Source of the DNA: Suillus spraguei
Lineage: Eukaryota > Basidiomycota > Agaricomycetes > Boletales > Suillaceae
DNA length: 28,391 bases
NCBI GenBank assembly: GCA_016800925.1
Contig: JABCPU010000727.1
Coordinates: 1-28,391 of the forward strand
Reading direction: 5' to 3'
The position numbers and the translations under genes were made by a program. Below are positions 1 to 8,539 of the stretch, one piece after another. Under the pieces are notes generated by a model that was given only the letters and a program-made list of their open reading frames with translations, did no database searches and had not been told where the DNA came from. How positions within the stretch are numbered: position 1 is the stretch's first letter; every line of letters starts with the position of its first letter.

Positions 1-564
1 GCATCAGAGAGGTGAGATTTTTTGATGTGTTTAGTCTGATAGCACTATTGGTCAGGATCGGACGTAACGAAAATTGCAAACAATCACCTCTCGGAGAGCA
101 AAGACCACTTCGAGAGCATCAAGGCCCGTTCCAAGCGTTATAATAGTACCAGTGACAGTTACACTGTCTGATTCGTCCGTTGTGAGCGCCCACGACATCA
201 GCCCCAGCGCAACGGCCACTCCTCGGGGTTGGGCTGCTTGCGACACTGGAATAGACGCCGCGTTCGGTTGGGAAAAATCTACAGGGGCTGGCATAGTTTG
301 CGACTCTAATGGGTCCAGTACGTAGATAGAAAAGTCTCTAGAATTATCCAGGAGAAGCTCTGGGCTGCCAAGCAGTGGGTCCACGGAATGAAAATCATAC
401 GAGAACACATACCTTGAGTTGCAGATAGCATTGAGGCATGCTTGAGCGGTGCTAAGCCATACTGGGCATTCGCAGCAGATGGAGATGGGCAAAAGAGTAA
501 CCTGCACAGAAGATGGAGATCGGGCAAGAATGTATTGAGGAGAGCTGTTGACTGTGTAAAGCAC
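1..564 (-). CDS. Unrecognised spliced gene, 3' part, cut by window edge
   Basis: The best coding signal on the minus strand at the left edge. Two introns are well supported. One covers 36-87 (52 nt, GTGATT donor, CTGAC branch-like site, ATCAG acceptor). The other covers 365-412 (48 nt, GTATGT donor, GGCAG acceptor) and keeps the frame. The exon 88-364 encodes about 92 residues with protein-like runs such as FSIYVLDPLES, LGLMSWAL and ALEVVFALRE. The last exon (35 to 1) stays open to the edge, so the C-terminus lies outside the window. The 5' side is unresolved: an acceptor at 502 (TTCTGTGCAG) would give one clean upstream exon (413-501), but no start codon can be fixed. I do not recognise the family. 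The 48 nt intron can also be read through, giving a 170-codon open frame at 52-564. Coding status is likely, the exact model is not. Confidence 0.45.
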
Positions 565-869
565 TCGTACTGATACACGTCAATGAGGGAAGCACTAGAC
601 TAGGTGCGGTGAATACATACAAGGTAGCTGGCGCATTGACATCGTCCAAGTTGGTGGCAAAGACTTACAGAAAGTTGTAGACGACGTCAAGACTTGAGAG
701 CTTGCGGGGAGAGACAAATCTGGCAGTCAACAATCAGGCGCGCTCGCGTCGCGTAACACCGTGACCGTGACATTGCTTACTCGTGACTCGATACTATTAA
801 TTCAGGGTTAGTTGAATCAATTAGCGACGCTGGTCAAATCCGACCTCATGACTCAGCCCATACGGCTTA
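565..869. other. Intergenic stretch without a supported gene
   Basis: No convincing coding frame. Minus-strand sequence up to about 700 may hold further 5' exons of the gene at the left edge; a GTATGT donor-like site lies near 620. The rest is unremarkable apart from CG-rich patches around 738-760 (CGCGCTCGCGTCGCG). It ends at the TA dinucleotide flanking the MITE. Confidence 0.4.
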
Positions 870-911
870 CTATCCATTACGCTCGTTTCGTGACGGTCCA
901 CTATTTCGTGA
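868..911 (+). repeat. Left terminal inverted repeat of the MITE
   Basis: 44 bp including the flanking TA. It pairs with 1512-1555 with two mismatches (TTTCG against TTTTG, and ACGGT against ACAGT). Confidence 0.8.
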
Positions 912-1553
912 GTCACACTCATGTCACTAATAGTAACGGACAGTCACACTTGCCGAATTTACAGCCCGTTCGACAGCTCGTGAACTTTGACAGTAATTGT
1001 AATTGATTGGGATGCTATACTAGCTAGTGGTAAACCTGCAAGCTATAGTATGTATGGAGAAATAGAGAGCTAAATACAAATCATTACTGTTGTGTAAAAT
1101 ATTATTGAGGGAATGTATGAGGTAGATATTTATTATTGCTACATCAAAGGATTGTCTTGCCGGATGTGTGTGTTGAGCGAAAAAATATGGTCACTGGATG
1201 TCCTCATAGTCAGGATCAGTAAACACCAATAGCTTGCCTCGGCAATGTCTGGCCACGAACCCAGTTAAATGCCCAGCGTGCACCTGTTCATGGATTGCAG
1301 CTACACACTGTTAAATTTAATGTCCGACATCGGCAGCCACGGCAGGTGACACTGAATCGTGATTTTTGCAGGCGTCACGCTGAAAACACGATCTTCACCA
1401 TCTCTCAATATTTTTGTTTAGTTTCACTTGGAATATGCTATTATAATGTGTAGAACATACCTAGTGAAGTAGCTAAGTAATTGCTTTGAAATTGAGTGCT
1501 GTAGACAAAAATCACGAAATAGTGGACTGTCACAAAACGAGCGTAATGGATAG
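870..1553. mobile_element. MITE-like element, 42 bp TIRs, TA target duplication
   Basis: The sequence from 870 (CTATCCATTACGCTCG...) is repeated in inverted orientation up to 1553. Over 868-911 against 1512-1555 the arms match at 42 of 44 positions, including the flanking TA on each side. TA target duplication with inverted ends is typical of Tc1/mariner-type elements. The interior (about 600 bp) has no transposase-like ORF, so this would be a non-autonomous element mobilised in trans. It sits just upstream of the Ngaro-like ORF1. Superfamily is inferred from the TA duplication only. A longer palindromic relic is the alternative. Confidence 0.72.
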
Positions 1554-1555
1554 TA
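1512..1555 (-). repeat. Right terminal inverted repeat of the MITE
   Basis: Reverse complement of 868-911 at 42 of 44 positions, ending in the duplicated TA. Confidence 0.8.
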
Positions 1556-2320
1556 TTCATTCAAAGCCCCTCTTTTGATAAGGATATATATCTTGCTGAT
1601 GATTCCTTTTGTTCCGTCATCGCTCAGATTGTCCTCCCAAAAGCACCTTCTGCTCGTGCATTTTCTGCACTAACTTTTAAGCTAAATTTAAATCTTTGAT
1701 TTCATCATTACATTCATGACCTCTGAAAATGCTGGTTCAATGTCACAAACGCAGTCTACTGGAGCGATTACAGCCACTGGATCATCAGGGGATACATCCC
1801 AGACCTGCACTAATGCACAGGCTACATCCCAACAAATCCTGGCAACGTCATGTCTTGCCATTATTGACAATTTTAGATGAGGACATTCTACCAAAACTGA
1901 AGCAAATGTTGCGCTTGTTGAAACCATATCAGCTGAGTTATTTAACATGTCAGGACAGAGTGTCTCAACTGTTGCAGAACCATATTTCAACATGCTGAAC
2001 CAAGTCGAGGCAGAGCTCACCCAACCAGGTGCTTCCAGAATCGCTAGACAATTGTCAGTCAAATCAGTTCAGAATGAAGAAGCCCCTATATCAAAGAATA
2101 GGAGTATGGGAGGATCACTTGAGCCAGGAGAACCTGCTCATAAGCGATCCAAACTTGACTACTCCTCTATTGAAGAAGCAATCAAAATCAAAAGTTATCA
2201 ACCGTTATCATCCAACCTCAAGCAAACCAATGAAATACTCAAAAATTGGTCACAAGACCAAAGGGAGGTTCGACAATACCTCATGTACCATGAGTATGCT
2301 CCCGAGTTCCATAAAAGTGG

Positions 2321-2325
2321 ATGGG
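2321..2325. repeat. Left target-site duplication (ATGGG) of the solo LTR
   Basis: ATGGG directly before TGTTACAACC. The identical pentamer follows the right end at 3621-3625. Five base pairs is the usual duplication for Ty1/copia and Ty3/gypsy integrases. Confidence 0.85.
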
Positions 2326-2569
2326 TGTTACAACCATGCAAAACTGGGGCTTCTAAGAAGTCCTGGTCTTACATGGGGTTGTACCGGAGGGACGGAAAGT
2401 CGAAGGGGCTTGGCCTCAGCTTGTACGCTGTGCCCCTTACCCGAGTACATGCCCTTAATTTCGGATGAAGTCCAAGGGGGAGTTATAGTGAAGCCCGGAT
2501 GGAGTCTGGATGAACTCTGTAGGACAGGATGGCTCGATAGAGCTCCAAAGGACTTCCGGATGAGCATGG

Positions 2570-3010
2570 GAATGCGCCGGAACTATTTCCGGATGGTAGG
2601 GAGTAATGGTAAGACTACTGGAACAAGTTCCAAGTAGAATTGATCAAGGATGGGCTCCTGGACAAAGTCCAGGGCAGGATAGGAGCAAAGCTCCAGAGGG
2701 ACAGATGATCCATAGGTGTCGGAGGATAGGATAGGATAGGTCCGGAGGACCAGAGGTCCGAAGGTCTGGAGCTCGGAGGAGCGGAAGAGTGGAAGAGCAG
2801 AAGAGCAGATGATCAGATGAGTGTAGCTCTATGGATCTTAGGGGAAGTGTTGACTACTAGAGGGGAGTAGGTCCGGATATGGTATAGAAATAGTATAGAC
2901 TACTCCGGACAAGGTCTGGAATAGAAACAGACTGGATAAGACTACCAAAGGTAGAGTCGGAGGTGGAACAGATGAGAGACAGGAAACAGACGAAGTCCGA
3001 AAAGGATATA
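2570..3010. repeat. Cluster of mini-hairpins inside the solo LTR
   Basis: Many short perfect inverted repeats with loops of 2-4 nt are visible: CCGGAA-ctat-TTCCGG, TGGAAC-aa-GTTCCA, CTGGAC-aaa-GTCCAG, GGAGC-aaa-GCTCC, GGTCC-gga-GGACC and CTACC-aaa-GGTAG. They share the style of a 5-6 bp stem with a purine triplet loop but differ in sequence, so they are not simple tandem repeats. Similar motifs continue more sparsely to about 3420 (TGCC-ggaa-GGCA, GCGC-aggt-GCGC). Confidence 0.6.
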
Positions 3011-3439
3011 GGACAAAGGATCAAGGTTCCAGCCTAGGGAATGATCCCATAGGTCTGAGTCTGAAGCTTACAAGGGCCGGAGCCCAAGTGCAAGAACGGA
3101 AATGGATTTATATAGACATGGTAACAAGGTACAGAAGTCAAAGGAATATACAGAAGTAGGAAAGCAATGATCAGATTGAGGTCTGCAGGAGTTGTACTAC
3201 AAGTTTATATACTGTAGGTAGCATGCCGGAAGGCAAGTAAGGATAGTCCGAGGCTATGTTTGAGGCATTGCGGAACACAAGGCTATGAACTCGGAAATAA
3301 GACTTGTACGAAATATCTTATCAAGATGGAAGTCAAGATAACCAAAAGCCAGAGGTGCAGAGATAACCGAAAGCCGGACACAGATATTAACCTAAAAGGA
3401 GTAACGCGCAGGTGCGCGGGAATAGTTTCGGATATGAGC

Positions 3440-3507
3440 ATGGATTGGATATGGACATGGATTGGATATGGACATGGATCAGATATGGACATGGATCGGA
3501 TATGAAC
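3440..3507. repeat. 17 bp minisatellite, four units, inside the solo LTR
   Basis: Four contiguous 17 bp units of ATGGATTGGATATGGAC, the first two identical and the next two with one to three changes. Degenerate GGATTGGATGGG and GGATTGGATATG derivatives follow to about 3560. Apparent ORFs across it on both strands are by-products of the repeat. Confidence 0.85.
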
Positions 3508-3620
3508 ATGGATTGGATGGGTGGATTGGATATGTGAGCTGGATTGGATGGGTGGACTAGGATGTATGGATTGGGTGTCCAGATGTCCATGGATCAGACA
3601 TGAATGTACGGTATATGACA

Positions 3621-3625
3621 ATGGG
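3621..3625. repeat. Right target-site duplication (ATGGG) of the solo LTR
   Basis: ATGGG directly after TATATGACA, matching 2321-2325. ORF1 sequence resumes in frame right after it. Confidence 0.85.
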
Positions 3626-4123
3626 CAGAAATTGTGGGAGGAGAATGTGTTAATCTTGACGTCATCCACACAATCATCTCCTCTTCTTGATCGGTTGATA
3701 AACAAATTGAAGTTATCGGAGGAGTTGAAATCAAGTACAGAATCTTGGAAACAGCATCAAAGAAAATCTCCACAGATTCAGATTGGTATGCAGCATGGAA
3801 TAGAGCAGCTGAAGCAATCAAATTCATGTTCCCTCATAGAAAGGTTGAGCTCAACGGATATTTTGTGTTCATCTCCAAATTTTTTGCCCAGGCCAATCCT
3901 ACCACCCATGGACAAGTCATCTGCTTTGATAAAGCCATTAGAAATAGGGTCGGATCCTCACGAAGACTTGAACTCACCAACTTCCGTGAGTTCAAAGACC
4001 TTATTCTTATTTTCTCACACTTCAACACAGATGGGAGACAACACAATGACCCATCAGATTCAAAGTTTGGATCATTGAGTTCATCCAGTTTTGGTGGAAA
4101 ATGAGATCCCTGTAGAAAGTGGA

Positions 4124-6082
4124 ATGCTGGGGAATGCACACGCAGCGCAGCCTCTTGTCGATATGCACATATCTGCTCCTTCAAGCAAGATGGACATCTC
4201 TGTGGGAGAAAGCATATTAAAACAAAACATATTGAAGACTCACATACAAAATGAGTTGCAATATCTGCTTAAACATCCATGTCATTGTCGCAGTTTAATA
4301 CGGTCACCTTTAGACGCAAGTTTTAGTCCAACAGCCTGGTCAACAGAATATGTAGACCCTGTGCCCAACGTACCTCAGGAACTCCATAACAGTGATGCAG
4401 CTCGCACTGTTGCACTCCGGCCGGACTTATTCAAAATCATTTGTCCGATTAATGTGGAAAAATTCCAGTCTTTGTTAGTCGACCATCCAAGTCAACCCTT
4501 CATTTTGTCCGTCTGTCATGCACTACGTCAAGGGTTTTGGCCTTGGGTGGATGTACCAGATGATTCTTACCCATCAATCAACGACAATTCAATGCATACA
4601 TGCCACAAAACTGATGAACAATTGAAGTTCATCGAAACTCAATTACAGGAAGAAATTCGTCAAGGGCGAGTATCAGAGAGTTTTGGTACAGAGTTACTGC
4701 CAGGGATGTACAGTGTTCCGGTGCACACAGTACCTAAACCAAACTCCAACAAACTGCGCTTAGTCATAGATCACATGGCTGGCGATTTCTCCCTTAATTC
4801 CATGATTGAGTCAGATTCTATCAGAGGTACTAAACTTGATGGCTTACATTCACTTGGAGCATCTTTATTCCAATTTCGCGAGTTACATCCTCATGATGAG
4901 CTTGTCATGTTCAAATATGATGTTTCACAGGCTTTTCGGCGCCTACCTATGCACCCTTATTGGCAGGTCAAGCAAATCTTGACTGTTAAAGGAGAACGGC
5001 ACATTGATCAAAACAATAACTTTGGAGGAAGACGCTCACCTAAAGTATGGATTTCGTTCATGTCACTTGTTGCCTGGATCGCGATTTATCGGATCCTAAT
5101 TGATGCTTTAAAGACATACATGGATGACTCATTTTCATTCGAACTTGCATCCAACCTTCTATACTATGCGCCCTATCAATGCTCCTTCCCTGCTAAGCAA
5201 ACACGTTTGCTGCAAATGTGGGATGAGATAGGGCTTCCACATGAATGTGCCAAGCAGCTTTTTGGTTCCCCTTTAATGATCATCAGTTTTGACATTGACC
5301 CTAATAAAATGTCTGCTACTCTACCGACAGACAAGAAAGCTGCTCTTGTAGTACATCTATGTTCATTTGCTAGGAGAGGGTTTCGATGGTTGCTGCGTGA
5401 ATATCAGCAGCCTGCTGGATGGTGTGAATGGAGTTTTAATGTGTTTCCACTTCTGAAACCAGGTTTGTCGGCCATCTATGACAAAATTCGCAGAAAAATG
5501 GACCCATTTGGACGTCTTCATGTCAATCATTCAATTATACATGAACTTCTTTGGTTGGCGGCACACATTGACCAGTCTCCAGGGTTGCTTTTTTATAAAG
5601 CACTGGATTTTAGTCTGCTCTCACAAGATGTTGCTGTTGCATATACCAATGCTTCAGGAGTAGGAATGGGGCTGTGGTTTCCTGACGAAAATTTTGCTTG
5701 CCAATTGCCACTACCAATCAGCACATCAATGGATACTATATATTTCATGGAGGCTTTGGCAGTTTGCTCTGCAATACATGCCATTAAAAATATGTCTGAG
5801 ATGCCACCTCATATGTTAATCTACACTGACAACTCAAATGTTGTCGCCATGTTTGACACTTTGCAAGCAACTCCACCTTACAATTCGATCCTTCTATCCA
5901 CAATGGATGTGCTGATCCAGTACAAAGTCGATCTATGTGTGGAGCATATTAGCAGACACACGAACATCATAGCTGATGCACTTTCCTGTTTTCAAAATGA
6001 ACGCGTCCTCAAATTTGCGTCTAACATGCAGATCTATGACTTTGAACCCCCTCGGGATGCGCTGGGGGTGATCAAAAAATGA
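4124..6082 (+). CDS. Reverse transcriptase-RNase H ORF of Ngaro-like element
   Basis: Open frame of about 650 codons; the first in-frame ATG is at 4124, though the frame is open from 4091 and overlaps ORF1. It would copy element RNA into DNA. From the N-terminus there is a linker, then fingers/palm with VPKPNSNKLRLVIDH, motif A YDVSQAFRR (about residue 265), and the YMDD box at 5117-5128 (about residue 332). An RNase H region follows with VAYTNASGVGMGLWF (about residue 507), LIYTDNSN and a C-terminal ADALS. The RNase H motif normally has Asp where this copy has Asn (AAT at 5648-5650), which would remove a catalytic carboxylate. The frame stops at TGA 6080-6082, straight after a run of six A. 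The recombinase continues in the next frame, so the two were probably one polyprotein, broken at the A run. Confidence 0.8.
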   Translation: MLGNAHAAQPLVDMHISAPSSKMDISVGESILKQNILKTHIQNELQYLLKHPCHCRSLIRSPLDASFSPTAWSTEYVDPVPNVPQELHNSDAARTVALRPDLFKIICPINVEKFQSLLVDHPSQPFILSVCHALRQGFWPWVDVPDDSYPSINDNSMHTCHKTDEQLKFIETQLQEEIRQGRVSESFGTELLPGMYSVPVHTVPKPNSNKLRLVIDHMAGDFSLNSMIESDSIRGTKLDGLHSLGASLFQFRELHPHDELVMFKYDVSQAFRRLPMHPYWQVKQILTVKGERHIDQNNNFGGRRSPKVWISFMSLVAWIAIYRILIDALKTYMDDSFSFELASNLLYYAPYQCSFPAKQTRLLQMWDEIGLPHECAKQLFGSPLMIISFDIDPNKMSATLPTDKKAALVVHLCSFARRGFRWLLREYQQPAGWCEWSFNVFPLLKPGLSAIYDKIRRKMDPFGRLHVNHSIIHELLWLAAHIDQSPGLLFYKALDFSLLSQDVAVAYTNASGVGMGLWFPDENFACQLPLPISTSMDTIYFMEALAVCSAIHAIKNMSEMPPHMLIYTDNSNVVAMFDTLQATPPYNSILLSTMDVLIQYKVDLCVEHISRHTNIIADALSCFQNERVLKFASNMQIYDFEPPRDALGVIKK

Positions 6083-6447
6083 TGTCTGTGAGCCGAACGT
6101 CTAGACAGCCCATTCGGGAAGCCTGGACTGATGAGCATCTCTTATGAGAGCACTCAATTGCACTAGGTTTTGCTATTGAAACTTCAACATTGGCTGCATA
6201 TGATTCTCACTTAAACTCCTATATCACATTTTGTCAACTTCATCGTCGACCAATCAATCCCATGCCAGATACACTTTCTTTCTATGTTGTTTGGCTTGCG
6301 CATCACATTGAACCACGTTCCGTGGATAATTATCGTTCTGGAATCTCAAATCATCTAGAAACCTTCATCTACAAAGCTAAGCATGCCAGTTTGATCCAAA
6401 CTGCACTCCCCATTTGGACTAGGCCAGTAACCTCTGTCATACACTGA
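6083..6447 (+). pseudogene. Tyrosine recombinase, core-binding half only
   Basis: This reads on from the RT-RNase H ORF in a shifted frame: SRQPIREAW, an in-frame TGA at 6145-6147 where Arg is expected, then ATG 6190. The following segment (AAYDSHLNSYITFCQL, PDTLSFYVVWLAHHIEPRS, VDNYRSGISNHLE) is the N-terminal SAM-like DNA-binding domain of a phage-integrase-type recombinase, as found in Ngaro and DIRS elements. The frame ends at TGA 6445-6447. The catalytic R...H-x-x-R...Y half does not follow in any frame I can read. The element is therefore truncated or diverged beyond recognition on its 3' side, and this protein could not recombine DNA. Confidence 0.72.
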
Positions 6448-6944
6448 TGAGAGGCTCAGGGATACTCCAAAATGGCAAGTCCGCTGCAGATGTAGTCAAA
6501 TGCTTACACATCGATAAGATTGCTCAAGTGATAAGATTGATAAGACATCGCAAGAATATATAGACTAATGGCAAACAAACATTAAAGACTCTACTCGAAC
6601 ACCTGGCGAACAACACTACGATTCATGGATTGGAAGAATACTTTACTGCATCTCGGCCAAAATATCATCAACGAGCTTATCCACAGCTGCCCTCTCCGAC
6701 GACGACAGATCGTTCAAACATTGGACGATCGAATCAAACACCGCCCTATTGTCCTCAACGACAAATTCTGACTTGCCAGCGGCGCCCTTAGCATGCTCCT
6801 GCAGCACCCAAAGTAAGATTGTGCCAGAGAATGCAATGATATTGTCGTGATCATGCTTGTTTGGGTCAATCCGCAGGACAACCTCTTCTCAAGTAATACA
6901 CAGTTGATTATGTGGAAGAGGGCAGGGTTTCTGAATGCTGCATT

Positions 6945-7009
6945 CTATGTATGTAAGTCCAAGTCAGACTTTGGAAACAGTTATATCAGAAACTTTGAAC
7001 GCAACTCAC
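6945..7009 (-). other. 65 nt intron in the DUF6532-like gene
   Basis: Donor GTGAGT at 7009 and acceptor CATAG at 6945. Removal keeps the frame (NPDT joined to NAAFRNP). Its clean splice signals suggest the locus was recently functional, despite the frameshift 50 bp downstream. Confidence 0.6.
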
Positions 7010-7879
7010 AGTGTCTGGATTGTCGAGGTAAGCAAAGCCGATGCAGAGGCTATCAATGTAAACCTGCTGGTGCACCAACTCTTTGTTCCGCTCGCTAATA
7101 GGGAGGGCAAAATCGACTGCGGATCGACCTACATCTTTGAATATACTTCGAATGCTGTTTGGAATAGTTTTGAGCTTCTTCACTTCGGTTTTTTGGCTTC
7201 CAGCCACCCATGCATCGACCGAGTTCATCGTCGATAGTGACGAATGCATCTCCACTCCCTGATTGAATGCGCGAAGCGCCATGTCTTTCAAATCGTTGCT
7301 CACCACCATCAAGTTGTTAAGGAAATCCCTCTTGAACGCATTGCGGGCGCTGTCAACAATGTGTGAGATGGTGGCTGATGACAGCGGAGGTGGTTGGGTA
7401 CTGTTGGACATGAGAGGTTGATCAGTTATGGCAGGGGAGCCCAAGCCTGGTTGGGCTATGTGACCTGTGCCTGCGGGTTCTACAGGAGGGAAGTGCAGGT
7501 GGACAGGCTTGCGAACGGCTCTCGAGGATCTGGGTATAACCTAACATTTAGATTAGTAAATGTAAACTACTACACAAAAAACATACATGAATCACACCGG
7601 TTGAAAATTCCTCACCCCGCACTAGTTCACCTGGTCTTGGCTTTGCATATGCCATGACGAGGCGATAGGCTTCATACAGTGCTGCTTGACTCACTGCATG
7701 TACTGAAGGGACACTAGCAATGTGTCACTGTGGTCTGCTCGCATCCTCAGACCTGGCCTGTAGTTATCAGCAGCCTGGTGGATTCCTTCCACGTTGAGCG
7801 CGGGAGCCTGTAAGCAGGATTGGTACTGGAAGGGGGTGGCGGACTGTGAGGGCATCCGCTGCTCAAATTGAGCAGGTGG

Positions 7880-8300
7880 TATGGCTGATGTGCCAGCCAT
7901 TGATTGCTGGTTAAGGGGGGTATCTGCCGGCCATTTGTGGCAGGAATGATGTGTGCGGTATGGTCGATGGGCCCACCATTGATTGGTGGCTAGAGGGAGG
8001 TATCTGTGGGGCCATTAGTGACAGGAATGGTGCACGTGGTACGATCAATGGGCCCACCATGAAGTCCCGGCTAGGGAGGTCCATCTGTGGGGGTTGCCGC
8101 TCCACAAACTGAGGATGGGACATTGTTAATGCACCACCCATCGTGTCCCGGCTAAGAGGGTTCATCTGTGGGGGGCACTGTTGCGGGGACCATGCATGCA
8201 ATGCCATCAATGGACTCACTGTCATATTGTACATATGTGGGAGCCCCTGCTGCAGGGATCCACATATGGTGCCATGATGGACCCACCATCAATTGTGCAC
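7880..8300 (-). repeat. Coding minisatellite, about 81 bp period, 4-5 degenerate units
   Basis: On the minus strand, consecutive 27-residue units begin TMGGALTM, FMVGPLIV, SMVGPSTI and SMAGTSAI, each followed by a Phe and a PP..Q block. A more diverged unit begins LMVGPS upstream. In the DNA this shows as CCCACCAT recurring every 81-83 bp. Unit lengths that are not all multiples of three account for the frame changes. Confidence 0.7.
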
Positions 8301-8539
8301 TGTGCAGCCTTGGTTGAGGGGGGTGAGCGGCTGCTGGCTGTATAGCCAGTCTGGATGGCACTACCGGACGCTCTATGGCCAGTCCAACCTGAGTGCTGGC
8401 GGTATTGCCACATGGGTTCTTCCCTGTGGACTCTGGGAATTTCAGTATTTGCTAGAAATTTGTTAGTTAGCAGTGACGATGAAGAATTGATATCGCACCT
8501 TTGATTTCCGCTTTCCTTCAATGGTTTCTTGGGAGGCAT

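Larger units (their letters stand above)
2326..3620. mobile_element. Solo LTR, 1295 bp, with 5 bp target duplication ATGGG
   Basis: Begins TGTTACAACC and ends TATATGACA (TG...CA, TGT...ACA ends). It is flanked by ATGGG at 2321-2325 and 3621-3625. The insertion lies inside ORF1 of the Ngaro-like element, and the host reading frame is continuous across it when the insert and one ATGGG are ignored. That independently confirms both boundaries to the base. There is no long ORF, gag or pol inside, so this is best read as a solo LTR left by LTR-LTR recombination. A non-autonomous LTR-like element is possible. The plus strand is purine-rich, with many small hairpins and a 17 bp minisatellite. The parent family is not identifiable from the LTR alone. 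Confidence 0.85.
1716..4254 (+). pseudogene. ORF1 (gag-like, CCCH finger) of Ngaro-like element
   Basis: The frame opens at ATG 1716 with a Ser/Thr/Gln-rich N-terminus, is stopped by TGA at 1878, and resumes in the same frame to 2325. There a solo LTR (2326-3620) interrupts a Trp codon context. With the LTR and one 5 bp duplication set aside, the frame continues exactly from 3626, through a TGA at 3688, a conserved-looking block with WYAAWNRA and FMFPHRKVELN (about 3780-3855), and a TGA at 4102, to a final TGA at 4252. After 4102 a CCCH finger is readable: Cys codons at 4111, 4135 and 4156 and His at 4168 (C-x7-C-x6-C-x3-H). Similar N-terminal proteins precede RT in many Agaricomycete copies. 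The role is presumably RNA binding or particle formation, by inference. All three internal stops fit CGA to TGA. Confidence 0.7.
1716..6447 (+). mobile_element. Decayed Ngaro/DIRS-like tyrosine-recombinase retroelement
   Basis: Three coding blocks lie in order on the plus strand: a gag-like ORF1 with a CCCH finger (1716-4254), reverse transcriptase-RNase H (about 4124-6082), and the core-binding half of a tyrosine recombinase (6083-6447). RT plus RNase H followed by a tyrosine recombinase instead of an integrase defines the DIRS/Ngaro order. Ngaro elements are known from Coprinopsis and Phanerochaete. The copy is dead: ORF1 is split by a solo LTR, several in-frame TGA codons are present, and the recombinase catalytic half is missing. 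I could not find the split direct repeats expected at the ends, so the limits given are those of coding sequence only. Confidence 0.75.
6643..8539 (-). pseudogene. DUF6532-like gene with 81 bp coding repeats, frame-broken
   Basis: The start is placed at ATG 8539 (MPPKKPLKESGNQ), followed by a likely 66 nt intron with a CTAAC branch site. The N-terminal half is Pro/Gln-rich and built of about 27-residue repeats of the form MVGP...P...F...PP...Q. It changes frame several times, for example at a C6/G6 run near 7915. A further exon (about 7595-7725, LYEAYRLVMAYAKPRPGELV) is followed by an intron with donor GTATGT near 7590 and acceptor near 7540. The C-terminal domain is at 7444-7010 (ARNAFKRDFLNNL, SIRSIFKDVGRSAVDFALP). 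It is joined by a clean in-phase 65 nt intron (6945-7009) to FRNPALFHIINCVLLE, then a frameshift near 6881-6893, then residues ending DDILAEMQ and TAA at 6643-6645. The spacing of conserved-looking blocks resembles DUF6532, a basidiomycete domain of unknown function. That assignment is from memory of the pattern and is not secure. Confidence 0.5.

Noticed and set aside
2029..2637. 202-codon plus-strand ORF running from ORF1 into the solo LTR
   Set aside because: A different frame from ORF1 upstream of 2325 and LTR sequence downstream; a chance open frame across the insertion boundary.
3283..3705. Minus-strand ORFs rich in HIQSM/SISDPCPYP repeats
   Set aside because: They are translations of the 17 bp minisatellite inside the solo LTR and have no independent support.
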